NCBI GenBank assembly: GCA_040220875.1
Contig: JAVJVX010000009.1
Coordinates: forward strand, 124,001-188,000
Source of the DNA: Alphaproteobacteria bacterium
GTDB lineage: Bacteria; Pseudomonadota; Alphaproteobacteria; JAVJVX01
Direction of reading: 5' to 3'
DNA length: 64,000 nt
Each line of letters begins with the position of its first letter. Position 1 is the stretch's first letter. Made by a program: the position numbers and the translations under genes. Under the pieces are notes generated by a model. It did no database searches and was not told the DNA's origin. It saw only the letters and a list, made by a program, of their open reading frames with translations. Positions 43,531-50,906 of the stretch are shown piece by piece.

Positions 43531-44286
43531 CTAAAGGAAAACGTCCCCGCCATTGGGACTAAGGCATTGGCCCCGGAAATGGCGCGCCTGTTCGGAGGCA
43601 AGAAACAGGTAGGCCGGCACGATCTCGTCGATCTCGGCCAGTTTACCGCGCGGGATCGATTGGCGGATGGCTTCCAGCATGTCCGCCGGCACGTCTTCCA
43701 GCATCGGCGTCATCGTAGCGCCTGGCGCGACGCAATTCGCCCAGATTTCCCGCTTGCCGATTTCAAGCGCGAGAGAGCGTGTAAAGGACAGGATGGCGCC
43801 CTTGGCGGCCGTGTAGTGGGAAAAGCCGGGCGCACCCTTATAGGCCAATTGAGACGCCGTGTTGATGATGGCGCCGAAATTGCGCGCATACATGGCAGGG
43901 AGGACCGCGCGGGTGCAGAGGAATGTGCCGCGAAGATGGACCGCCATGACGCGGTCCCACATCTCGGCCGGCATGTCCTCGACCGGCGCACTGGTGGCGA
44001 TACCGGCATTGTTGACCAGGATATCGATGCCGCCGAAGGTGTCGGTTACTTCCGCCACCATCGCCGCCACCGCCGCCTCGTCCGAGACATCCCCCTCGAC
44101 CGCTATCCCCCGGCGCCCGCGCTTGGTGATCTCTTGAGCCACGGCCATGGCCTCTTCGCGCGCGCCCGCCTCAGGGTAATTCACCGCGACATCCGCCCCG
44201 GCCTCGGCGAAGGCCAGGGCGACGCCCCGGCCAATGCCCCGATTTGCTCCGGTTATCAGAGCCTTGCGCCCGGAGAGGGCTGTCAT
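43531..44286 (-). CDS. Short-chain dehydrogenase/reductase (FabG-like)
   Basis: A 251-residue classical SDR. Cofactor motif TGANRGIGRG near the N-terminus, NNAG in DILVNNAGIATSAP, catalytic Ser in INTASQ and YxxxK as YTAAKGA. Asn in the tetrad is present. The start MTALSGRK at 44286 is 20 bp after the upstream hydrolase-fold gene; longer in-frame starts lie inside that gene. It is the last gene of the long minus-strand catabolic run and should oxidise or reduce a hydroxy/keto intermediate. Confidence 0.93.
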   Translation of the reverse strand: MTALSGRKALITGANRGIGRGVALAFAEAGADVAVNYPEAGAREEAMAVAQEITKRGRRGIAVEGDVSDEAAVAAMVAEVTDTFGGIDILVNNAGIATSAPVEDMPAEMWDRVMAVHLRGTFLCTRAVLPAMYARNFGAIINTASQLAYKGAPGFSHYTAAKGAILSFTRSLALEIGKREIWANCVAPGATMTPMLEDVPADMLEAIRQSIPRGKLAEIDEIVPAYLFLASEQARHFRGQCLSPNGGDVFL

Positions 44287-44305
44287 GCCTGTCTCCCCTT
44301 CCGGC

Positions 44306-45106
44306 TCACACGGGATGCTTCGCGAGGAAGCCGTCGAGCGCGGCGACGCATCCGTCAGGATCCCGATCGCACTCGAAATCCATACCACCCACCACGGCCT
44401 CCTCGGCATCCGGCCGAGCCGCGACGGCGCGCTGATGAAACGGCCAGACGACGTCGTCCGGGGCGCAGATATTCAGGATAGGACACGCGACCCGGGCGTA
44501 AAGCGCCTCGAAATCCTGGTCCCAGACCGCATTGAAGGCCTGAGGTGTGGCTTTCCAGCCCCTCAGATGATCCACGAGCTCCCGGTGATGCAGCTCCGTC
44601 GTCGTGTTGGCCCCGAGACCCGCCAGATAATCATGCGCGACCTTAAGATAGGCCCCGCTTGGCTCGGGACGAAACGGCGCATCAAAGGTCTTGCGGTAGT
44701 TCTCCCGTTCTTCCGCCGTCGCCAGGACCGCGCCCATCAGGGTCAGGGTTTGCGTGCGTGCCGGCATCGTGCGGACCGCCATGTCGACGGCGATACACCC
44801 GCCGGTATGATGACCACAGAGATGGACCTTCCCGGGCCCGGGATGGAGTGCCGAGACCGCTTCCGTCAGCACGTCTGCATAATAGCCGATGCCCGGGATA
44901 CGGTCCGTCCCGAACGAATAACCGAACCCCGGCGTATCCAGCGCATACATTCGGTACCGGCCGGCGAGACGGACCATCATCGCCTCGAACATCGAGCCGC
45001 TGGATGCTGTCTGATGAAAGAAGAACACAGTCGGGCCGACGCCCTGATCCTCGGCCCGGAAATGGATCTGCCCTTCCGAGGTATCGACATAGCCTTTGCG
45101 CAGCAT
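44306..45106 (-). CDS. Alpha/beta-hydrolase-fold protein with altered active site (paralogue 1)
   Basis: A 266-residue protein with a clear alpha/beta-hydrolase fold (FFFHQTASSGSMF, MYALDTPGFGYS). The nucleophile elbow, normally G-x-S-x-G, reads GHHTG (residues 98-102), so His100 stands at the Ser position. The C-terminal catalytic His region reads VVGGMDFECD and also lacks His. An Asp remains in ICAPDD. It starts 2 bp after its paralogue ends. The family with HQTxSS and GHHTG is common in annotations, but its chemistry is not known to me; simple esterase activity is doubtful. Confidence 0.9.
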   Translation of the reverse strand: MLRKGYVDTSEGQIHFRAEDQGVGPTVFFFHQTASSGSMFEAMMVRLAGRYRMYALDTPGFGYSFGTDRIPGIGYYADVLTEAVSALHPGPGKVHLCGHHTGGCIAVDMAVRTMPARTQTLTLMGAVLATAEERENYRKTFDAPFRPEPSGAYLKVAHDYLAGLGANTTTELHHRELVDHLRGWKATPQAFNAVWDQDFEALYARVACPILNICAPDDVVWPFHQRAVAARPDAEEAVVGGMDFECDRDPDGCVAALDGFLAKHPV

Positions 45107-45108
45107 TC

Positions 45109-45903
45109 CTAGAAACCGTTTTTCTTGAGAAAGTTGCGGATGGCCGTGGCCGATCCGTCCGGGTCGAGGTCGGGTTCGAAATTTGCCCCCTTCAGCTCGA
45201 CCATTTCGGCGTCAGGATGTGCCTCCTTCGCCCGTGGCAAATAGGCGTACAGCACATCGTCCCTGGCGGCCATGATCAGGCAGGGGCACGTGCATTTTCT
45301 GAAGAATGCCGGGAAATCCTGCTTCCACACGGCGTCATAGGTCAGGGCACGGCCCTTCCAGGCCCGGAGCATATCGGTCACTTCCCGATGATGCAGGTCG
45401 ACGCGTCCGGCCACCCCCAGCTCATCAAGATATTTCCAATTCTGCATCAGGTGGCTGCCGTCGGATTTTGGCGTGAACGGACCCGAAAAATGCTTTGAGA
45501 ACTCGTCCCGTTCCGCCTGAGTCAGCTGCACGGGTCCAAACAGGCTGAGGGTCTTGACGCGGTCCGGCCATCCGGCCCCCATCTCGACGGCCATGCAGGC
45601 TCCAGTATGATGCCCGACAAGATGAAATTCTCCCACGCCCAGATTATCGAGCGCTTCCATGAACACATCTGTGTAGTAGGAGATCGCCGGCAATTCATCG
45701 ATATCATACGATCCGCCGAAGCCCGGCGTATCCAGGGCGTATATCTTGTAGTCTTTCTCCAAACGGCTGATGACCTGCTCCCACATCGCCCCGCTTGAGG
45801 CCGTCTGATGCAGGAAAACGATCGGTACGCCGCTTTCCGGTCCCGCTTCCCGGTAGTGGAGCTGCCCGTCCTTCACGTCGACATAGCCCTTGCGCACTGC
45901 CAT
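45109..45903 (-). CDS. Alpha/beta-hydrolase-fold protein with altered active site (paralogue 2)
   Basis: A 264-residue paralogue of the next gene, sharing VRKGYVDV-like start, FLHQTASSGAMW, YALDTPGFGG and the GHHTG elbow (residues 97-101, His99 at the nucleophile position). The region of the catalytic His reads GANFEPDLDPDG, again without His. The conserved GCxHTG-like pocket in both copies suggests a selected, non-standard active site. Tandem retention implies two related intermediates or a heterodimer. Confidence 0.9.
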   Translation of the reverse strand: MAVRKGYVDVKDGQLHYREAGPESGVPIVFLHQTASSGAMWEQVISRLEKDYKIYALDTPGFGGSYDIDELPAISYYTDVFMEALDNLGVGEFHLVGHHTGACMAVEMGAGWPDRVKTLSLFGPVQLTQAERDEFSKHFSGPFTPKSDGSHLMQNWKYLDELGVAGRVDLHHREVTDMLRAWKGRALTYDAVWKQDFPAFFRKCTCPCLIMAARDDVLYAYLPRAKEAHPDAEMVELKGANFEPDLDPDGSATAIRNFLKKNGF

Positions 45904-45936
45904 CGGCCGCTTTCCCCCTGTCAGATTAGAATAGGA

Positions 45937-47523
45937 TTACCTCAGGCCGAGAGAGCCCGGATTCATCAACCGGTCGGGATCCAGATGTGACTTCACCGCT
46001 TCGAGAAGATTCCAAAGCCCGTCATTGTTCATGGCCTCGCGATAGGGATAGTAGCGGCCTATCTGAAGGTGGCATGCACCATGCTCGAAGAAAATATCCC
46101 GGAGGCCGTCGCGAAGCTTGAGAGCAATTTCGCGACTGTCCATGTCTTTTGAACGGCCCGACCATTTTTCGCGATTTTTCTCCTCGAGCTTGTCCAGTCG
46201 GAATTCCTGAACCTCGTCATACCAGTAGAAGCTTGGCTCGATGACGAATTCCGATCCCGAGAAACAGGTCAGGTAGGAGGTGCGGATGTTGTGCTTGTCC
46301 ATCAGTTCCTTGTTATCGGCGAAATATTTCTCGATCAGCTCACCCATTTCGCGCGCGCGCGACAAGGGGATAAAGCAATGAATCGGCAACCATATTTCTC
46401 CATCCGAGCCCAGGATGACGCTGCTGACACCATCAAAGGGGACCGAATTGAAAACGGTCGGGATGCTGTTGTCGATCTCGATCCCGCCGTTGGCTTCGCA
46501 GATCTCCCGTCCCATCTCCATGTGCTCGTTCGCCACCACGGCGTTATGAGCTTCAAAGGTCATGTGTAACGAGTATTTTATGTCCTTAAGGACTTTCTGG
46601 CCGGCGAGCGCTACCCTGAGCGTTCTCCAAAGCCCCCCCTTGCGTGCCACTCCGGCAAGCGTCGACAGCCCCTGCTTGAACGTAAAGCCCAGCTTCTCGA
46701 ACCCGGCATTGTAATAGGGATCAAAGCCGTAGCACTCGGCCGCGATCCGAAGACGCGCCAGTTCCGTCTGGGTGTTCAGCATCTGATCAAGTGTATCGAA
46801 GGCAAACGACATCGTCGCCGTCACCTTCGGAAATTTGACCAATCGCAGCGTCGCACGCGCCTTGAAGCCGAGTGCGCCCGTATCGGCTGTAAAGATTCCC
46901 GTCAAATCGGGGCCAAAATGGCGGTAGAAGGGATTTGAGTTCTTGTGGGCCCACGATCCCGTCCGGACCAGGGAGCCATTTGCCGTCACAATTTCGAGGC
47001 CAAGCACACTCTCGGCGACGGTGTTGTAGATGCCCGAGCCCAGGAACAGGCTATTTTGTGAGAGAGCGCCGCCCACCGTGGCGAACATCCCGGAAAGCGG
47101 GCCATAATATGGGGTGCGCACCCCTTTGTCCCGCAGGGCTTCATAAAGCTGCTTCCAAGTGCAGCCACATTCCACAGTGACGTACATGTCCTCTGTGTTG
47201 ATTTCCACGATCCGGTCGAGGCGCCGGGTGTCGACGCTGATCGTGGCTTCGCGGTCAGGCGTATAGCCCTTCGTATAGGACATGCCCCCACCCCGCGGGA
47301 TTACGGCAAAGCCGGCACCGGTCACTTCCCGGACAACCGCCGACAGCTCCTCGACGGTAGCCGGCTGCACGACCGCTGTTGCCGATGAGAACGGCAGGTA
47401 GCTCAAATCCCGGCTGAAATAGTCTCTTTCCCGTTCCGCCGTCAGCACATGCTCCGCGCCGACTACTGACCGCAACCGGTCGATTACCGAATGGTCAATA
47501 TTGGATTCGACCTGTACAGACAT
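45937..47523 (-). CDS. FAD-binding (PCMH-type) oxidoreductase
   Basis: A 528-residue flavoprotein of the VAO/GlcD superfamily. The N-terminal FAD domain includes VVQPATVEELSAVVREVTGA, IPRGGGMSYTKGYTPDREAT and VGGALSQNSLFLGSGIYNTV; the C-terminal cap domain is FAD-oxidase-like and ends LMNPGSLGLR, the usual terminus of lactate/4-cresol/alkyl-glycerone-phosphate-type enzymes. It oxidises a hydroxy acid, phenol or alcohol. I cannot identify a covalent-flavin His. Third from the end of the catabolic gene run. Confidence 0.91.
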   Translation of the reverse strand: MSVQVESNIDHSVIDRLRSVVGAEHVLTAERERDYFSRDLSYLPFSSATAVVQPATVEELSAVVREVTGAGFAVIPRGGGMSYTKGYTPDREATISVDTRRLDRIVEINTEDMYVTVECGCTWKQLYEALRDKGVRTPYYGPLSGMFATVGGALSQNSLFLGSGIYNTVAESVLGLEIVTANGSLVRTGSWAHKNSNPFYRHFGPDLTGIFTADTGALGFKARATLRLVKFPKVTATMSFAFDTLDQMLNTQTELARLRIAAECYGFDPYYNAGFEKLGFTFKQGLSTLAGVARKGGLWRTLRVALAGQKVLKDIKYSLHMTFEAHNAVVANEHMEMGREICEANGGIEIDNSIPTVFNSVPFDGVSSVILGSDGEIWLPIHCFIPLSRAREMGELIEKYFADNKELMDKHNIRTSYLTCFSGSEFVIEPSFYWYDEVQEFRLDKLEEKNREKWSGRSKDMDSREIALKLRDGLRDIFFEHGACHLQIGRYYPYREAMNNDGLWNLLEAVKSHLDPDRLMNPGSLGLR

Positions 47524-47559
47524 GACTGCTTCCTCCTCCGCGCGGCGCTCCGCACCCGT

Positions 47560-47949
47560 CTAAACCAGGACGTTCTCGCCGCTCATCCAGACAAAGACAC
47601 GCTGGAATTTTCCGTCCTTCAGGTACCAGTGGTTTACATTCATCAAGGTCGTGTGCTCGCTGCCCTTATCCAGTTCCACGCGGAACCGCGAGGACACTGC
47701 CTGCCCTTCGACATCCGCGATGGTCTCGAAGTCGGCATGAAGGATCGTGTCGTATTCGAAGAGACCTTCGAACATCTTCCTGATCCCTTCGTCTCGACCT
47801 TCGTGGACAGTGAAATGAGATTGAATCGTAAAGACGGCGTCCGGATTGAAATTGGCCAAAACGGCCTGCATATTTTTTTTATCGACGTTGCCGAAGTATT
47901 TTTTCTGCGCGATGTCGATCAGCTCTTCCCGGCTCAAACGCTTCGTCAT
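47560..47949 (-). CDS. NTF2-like (SnoaL-type) protein
   Basis: A 129-residue single-domain alpha+beta protein: LIDIAQKKYFGNVDKKNMQA, FNPDAVFTIQSHFTVHEGRD and NVNHWYLKDGKFQRVFVWMS follow the NTF2/SnoaL cone-fold pattern. Members are small isomerases, dehydratases, cyclases or ligand-binding proteins. It lies between the FAD oxidase and the racemase-fold gene, so an accessory isomerase or dehydratase role in this pathway is plausible but unproven. Confidence 0.85.
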   Translation of the reverse strand: MTKRLSREELIDIAQKKYFGNVDKKNMQAVLANFNPDAVFTIQSHFTVHEGRDEGIRKMFEGLFEYDTILHADFETIADVEGQAVSSRFRVELDKGSEHTTLMNVNHWYLKDGKFQRVFVWMSGENVLV

Positions 47950-47980
47950 ATCCAGAAACTCCTTATCAATTCTACCGAAT

Positions 47981-48736
47981 TCAGCGAGCGCTCAGCAGCG
48001 CTCCGATGATAGCTGCATCCTGTGGCGCTTCAGGCGATGGAAACGCCTTTTTGCTATGGCTTAAGCCGAGTTCAAGGAAGAGTTCGGCCATTTTGTAGGC
48101 GATCAGACCGGGGTTAATCACCGGCACCCTCAGCCTCTCCGACAGATATCCGTGCGATTGATGCATCGTTGTCGAACCGAGCACGATCACATCCGCATCG
48201 TCTTCCTCTATCGCTCTTGTCGCCTCCGTCTCGAGTTTCCGGAATACCACTTCTTCCTTGCCCTCAAGCAGTTCCTCGAGATCCGGCCGCGTGTCGATCG
48301 ATCGCATTGAAGCGAGACGAGGCCAAAGCTTGTATTCCGTCAAGGTTTTCTCATAGAGCGGGAACCATTCGTCCCACATGGTAATGATCGAGAATTTCTT
48401 ACCCAGCATACAGGCTATGTGGAACGCGACCATCCCCGGGGCGATTACAGGGATCGAAAGCCGCGACCTGAGGGGGTACAGGCCCGAATCGCTGACCGTA
48501 TCGATGCAGACGGCGTCGTATCCTTCTTCTTCCGCTTTCAGGCCTGCCTCGAACGTAAAGGAATCCATCAGCAACATGTCGTAGAAACTGTCGCCAAGTG
48601 CAGCGCCGTTCTTCACGGAAACGAATTCAACCTCGAACCCTTCACGCCGGAGCGCCGCGGGCAGTTGTGCGGCCCGGTTGGCGACGCCGGCCGCGTCCAT
48701 TGGGATGGGAACAATAACCTTTATCCGCTTCACCAT
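47981..48736 (-). CDS. Asp/Glu/hydantoin racemase-fold protein lacking both catalytic cysteines
   Basis: A 251-residue protein of the Asp/Glu/hydantoin racemase superfamily. N-terminal VKRIKVIVPIPMDAA, then DAVCIDTVSDSGLYPLRSRL and DVIVLGSTTMHQSHGYLSER, ending VPVINPGLIAYKMAELFLEL. In hydantoin racemases and maleate isomerases these two motifs carry the catalytic cysteines (A-C-F-x-D-P-x-L and L-G-C-T/A). Here Thr80 and Ser188 occupy the positions; Cys77 is three residues away. Racemase chemistry by two thiols is therefore unlikely. The ATG at 48736 is preferred to one 18 bp upstream. Part of the HyuA/HyuB-containing region. Confidence 0.88.
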   Translation of the reverse strand: MVKRIKVIVPIPMDAAGVANRAAQLPAALRREGFEVEFVSVKNGAALGDSFYDMLLMDSFTFEAGLKAEEEGYDAVCIDTVSDSGLYPLRSRLSIPVIAPGMVAFHIACMLGKKFSIITMWDEWFPLYEKTLTEYKLWPRLASMRSIDTRPDLEELLEGKEEVVFRKLETEATRAIEEDDADVIVLGSTTMHQSHGYLSERLRVPVINPGLIAYKMAELFLELGLSHSKKAFPSPEAPQDAAIIGALLSAR

Positions 48737-48764
48737 GCCGAATTCCGGCTCCAACGCTTATGAA

Positions 48765-49433
48765 TTACTCGACGGCGACACCTGAAATAATCCGCTCGTA
48801 CTCCCGGTCCTCCTCCCTGTAGCGGACGTCGTCCAGCTCCTCCTGCAGAATGCGGAGGACCCGATCCAGAAACGCCGCCCGCGCCGCATCCCGTTCCGCC
48901 TCGACCTCGGCCCCCGGCTCATAGGCATCAACATCAGCGCTTGTGAACAGCCCCTTGCCGGCGGCAATTTTTTCGACTGAATCGAGTCTGTCGCGAAGCA
49001 CGGAGACCTCGCCCGCCAGGGCCATAACCATGGAGAGTATCTGATCCACCTCGGAGTTTTCGAAGAACCAGGGACGACGCCCCTTGGACGTGCGCAGGCG
49101 CCGCGCTTCCGCCAGCGGCCGTTTGGCCACCCGTTGAGGGGCGTCGTTTTTGGGCGATGGTTTGGAGCGTCGCGCTTTGCGTGCCGGAGTCCGGGCGGAT
49201 GCGCCGGATGTGCTCCTTGCCGCTTTCCGGCTGGCGGATTTGGCCGCCGCTTTTCGCGTCGCTTTTTTTGCGGCTTTTCTTGCGGTTTTTTTTTCAATTT
49301 TTTTTGCGCTCTTCCCGCTGCTGCGGGCGGGTGCGCGCCTGATCGCTTTTTTCGTTCTCGCCGCCCCCTTGGCTGGTTTTCGCTTGGCTGTCGTCCGCTT
49401 TGTTTTTTTTGCCACCCTGGAACGTGTCGCCAT
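48765..49433 (-). CDS. Histone H1-like Lys/Ala-rich protein with conserved C-terminal domain
   Basis: A 222-residue protein. Residues 1-110 are Lys/Ala/Arg/Ser-rich with KKATRKAAAKSASRKAAR-type repeats like bacterial H1-like DNA-binding tails. Residues about 122-222 form an acidic-helical domain (SEVDQILSMVMALAGEVSVL, RDRLDSVEKIAAGKGLF, then DDVRYREEDREYERI) that I do not recognise. Two poly-A runs (8 and 9 A on the minus strand, about 49286-49307) lie in the coding sequence and are slippage-prone. The gene lies inside the catabolic gene run, after a terminator. Confidence 0.75.
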   Translation of the reverse strand: MATRSRVAKKTKRTTAKRKPAKGAARTKKAIRRAPARSSGKSAKKIEKKTARKAAKKATRKAAAKSASRKAARSTSGASARTPARKARRSKPSPKNDAPQRVAKRPLAEARRLRTSKGRRPWFFENSEVDQILSMVMALAGEVSVLRDRLDSVEKIAAGKGLFTSADVDAYEPGAEVEAERDAARAAFLDRVLRILQEELDDVRYREEDREYERIISGVAVE

Positions 49434-49517
49434 TTTTGTTTACCCCTGTTAGGACGCCGTGGGCCTTGCCGCCCCTTGCCCGGCGGTCAGGCCGTCCCGT
49501 TGTTAAGGTCGAAAAAA

Positions 49518-49549
49518 GGCGAACACATCGTCTGCTGGATGCGTTCGCC
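49518..49549 (-). terminator. Rho-independent terminator after the methyltransferase gene
   Basis: GGCGAACACATC (49518-49529) and GATGCGTTCGCC (49538-49549) form a 12-bp stem with one G-U pair and an 8-nt loop; on the minus strand TTTTTT follows. It lies 21 bp after the methyltransferase stop and separates that transcript from the H1-like gene. Confidence 0.88.
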
Positions 49550-49569
49550 GTTTTTCCGCGCGTGCGAGC

Positions 49570-50724
49570 CTATTTCTGGCCGCCAAATATGAACCAGGCT
49601 CCACCGCCTCCGAAGTCGCCCCCCTCAAACTTGTTTGTCTTGGTCTCCGAAGACGTCATGGGCTGAAGATGCTGGATGACCTTCGACTTTGCGAAGCCGG
49701 CCTTGGTCACGACCTTCTCAATGTCCTTGTCGTGGACAGTTCCCCAGAACGGCTCGTTATTGTACCGGGTATCCCAGTCAAGAATGAACTGTTCGTATGG
49801 CGGCATATCATGATACTGCGGCACCTCGGCGTGAAGCATCAGCCCGCCCGGTTTCAAGAGCCGGTGGGCCTCTTTCATGATGTTGTCGAGCGCCTTGTTC
49901 GATGTCTCATGCAAAAGAATATGAGAAACGATGAGATCGAAGGAGTTGTCCTCGAAATTTGTTTGCTCGGCGTTTTGCTGTGAGAAATGCACCTTCTTGC
50001 CGAGGGTTTCGGCCCGAGCATGGGCATAGCGAAGCATCGGAGCACCGATCTCGATCCCATGAACTTCCGCACCTGGGAAGGCGTCAACATAGGGCAGCGT
50101 GCTGTGGCCCACGGAGCACCCGAGGTCGAGGATCCGCTTCGGCTTGAAGTCCGGATGATGCTGCTTGATATAGGTGATGACCGTTTCCCCCATATCCTGG
50201 TTGGAATCGCCCATCCGGCCCATCGCGTAGATGTAGACCGCCCGATCATAAAGCGCGCCCGCATAGAGGTCGTCGTCAGTCAGTTCCGTGTGATAACCAC
50301 CCGGCATGCAATGGATATCGACCGCGGTATGATAGGCGGGAACCTTCAGATTTGGGTCCAGCGTAAGCGACCCCAGCTTCTTTCCATTGCCACGCGCCTT
50401 TGCCTTCTCCATAAGGTCGCCCAGCTGGCGTTCCACACTTTCGCCGACGGAATCCCACATCAGTTCCTGGCTCGTACGCAGCAGCGAGGACCACATCTGA
50501 TAATAAGGGTCATGGTCCATCACCTTGCGGACGTCGTGGCGAGTCTTCGCATCCCGCTTGTAGCGGCGCTTGAATTCTTCCTTGCCGCGAGACTCCCAGA
50601 CTTCCTTTGTGCCGGGAGAAACCTTGGTAGCCAGATGGATCTTGAGGCTCTTGACGAAGTTCTGGCGTGCGTTCTCGTCGGCCGTGCGGCGAACGAGCAT
50701 GTCGTGCTGAAGTTGTTCTGCCAT
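49570..50724 (-). CDS. Class I SAM-dependent methyltransferase
   Basis: A 384-residue protein. Residues 1-150 form a helical N-terminal extension with no family I know; the Rossmann methyltransferase core follows, with ILDLGCSVGHSTLPYVDAFP as the SAM loop, VHGIEIG as the acidic strand end and FEDNSFDLIVSHILLHE as motif IV, and RLLKPGGLMLHAEVP. The substrate is unknown; the C-terminal GGDFGGGGAWFIFGG is Gly-rich. It has its own terminator and a 182-bp upstream region, so it may be a separate transcription unit within the catabolic region. Confidence 0.92.
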   Translation of the reverse strand: MAEQLQHDMLVRRTADENARQNFVKSLKIHLATKVSPGTKEVWESRGKEEFKRRYKRDAKTRHDVRKVMDHDPYYQMWSSLLRTSQELMWDSVGESVERQLGDLMEKAKARGNGKKLGSLTLDPNLKVPAYHTAVDIHCMPGGYHTELTDDDLYAGALYDRAVYIYAMGRMGDSNQDMGETVITYIKQHHPDFKPKRILDLGCSVGHSTLPYVDAFPGAEVHGIEIGAPMLRYAHARAETLGKKVHFSQQNAEQTNFEDNSFDLIVSHILLHETSNKALDNIMKEAHRLLKPGGLMLHAEVPQYHDMPPYEQFILDWDTRYNNEPFWGTVHDKDIEKVVTKAGFAKSKVIQHLQPMTSSETKTNKFEGGDFGGGGAWFIFGGQK

Positions 50725-50882
50725 GTCCCTCTCCCTTGTCCCGCCGCCAAGCCCTGCCTCGATGCGAGAGCGCCGTGCGTTAACGAGGCCGCCTCGGCTG
50801 GCTTCCTTATCTCTGGCAAAACTTTACCACAAATGGGCGATATATGTATATCTACGTATACCAGAAAAATACCACAGGGGAG

Positions 50883-50902
50883 CCGGCGCCCGCCGGCGCC
50901 GG
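50883..50902 (-). terminator. Probable terminator after the acyl-CoA dehydrogenase gene
   Basis: CCGGCGCC, loop CGCC, GGCGCCGG: an all-GC 8-bp stem beginning 5 nt after the acyl-CoA dehydrogenase stop on the minus strand. A short T run (TTTTT near 50866-50870) follows at some distance, so termination is likely but not textbook. Confidence 0.55.
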
Positions 50903-50906
50903 AGCC

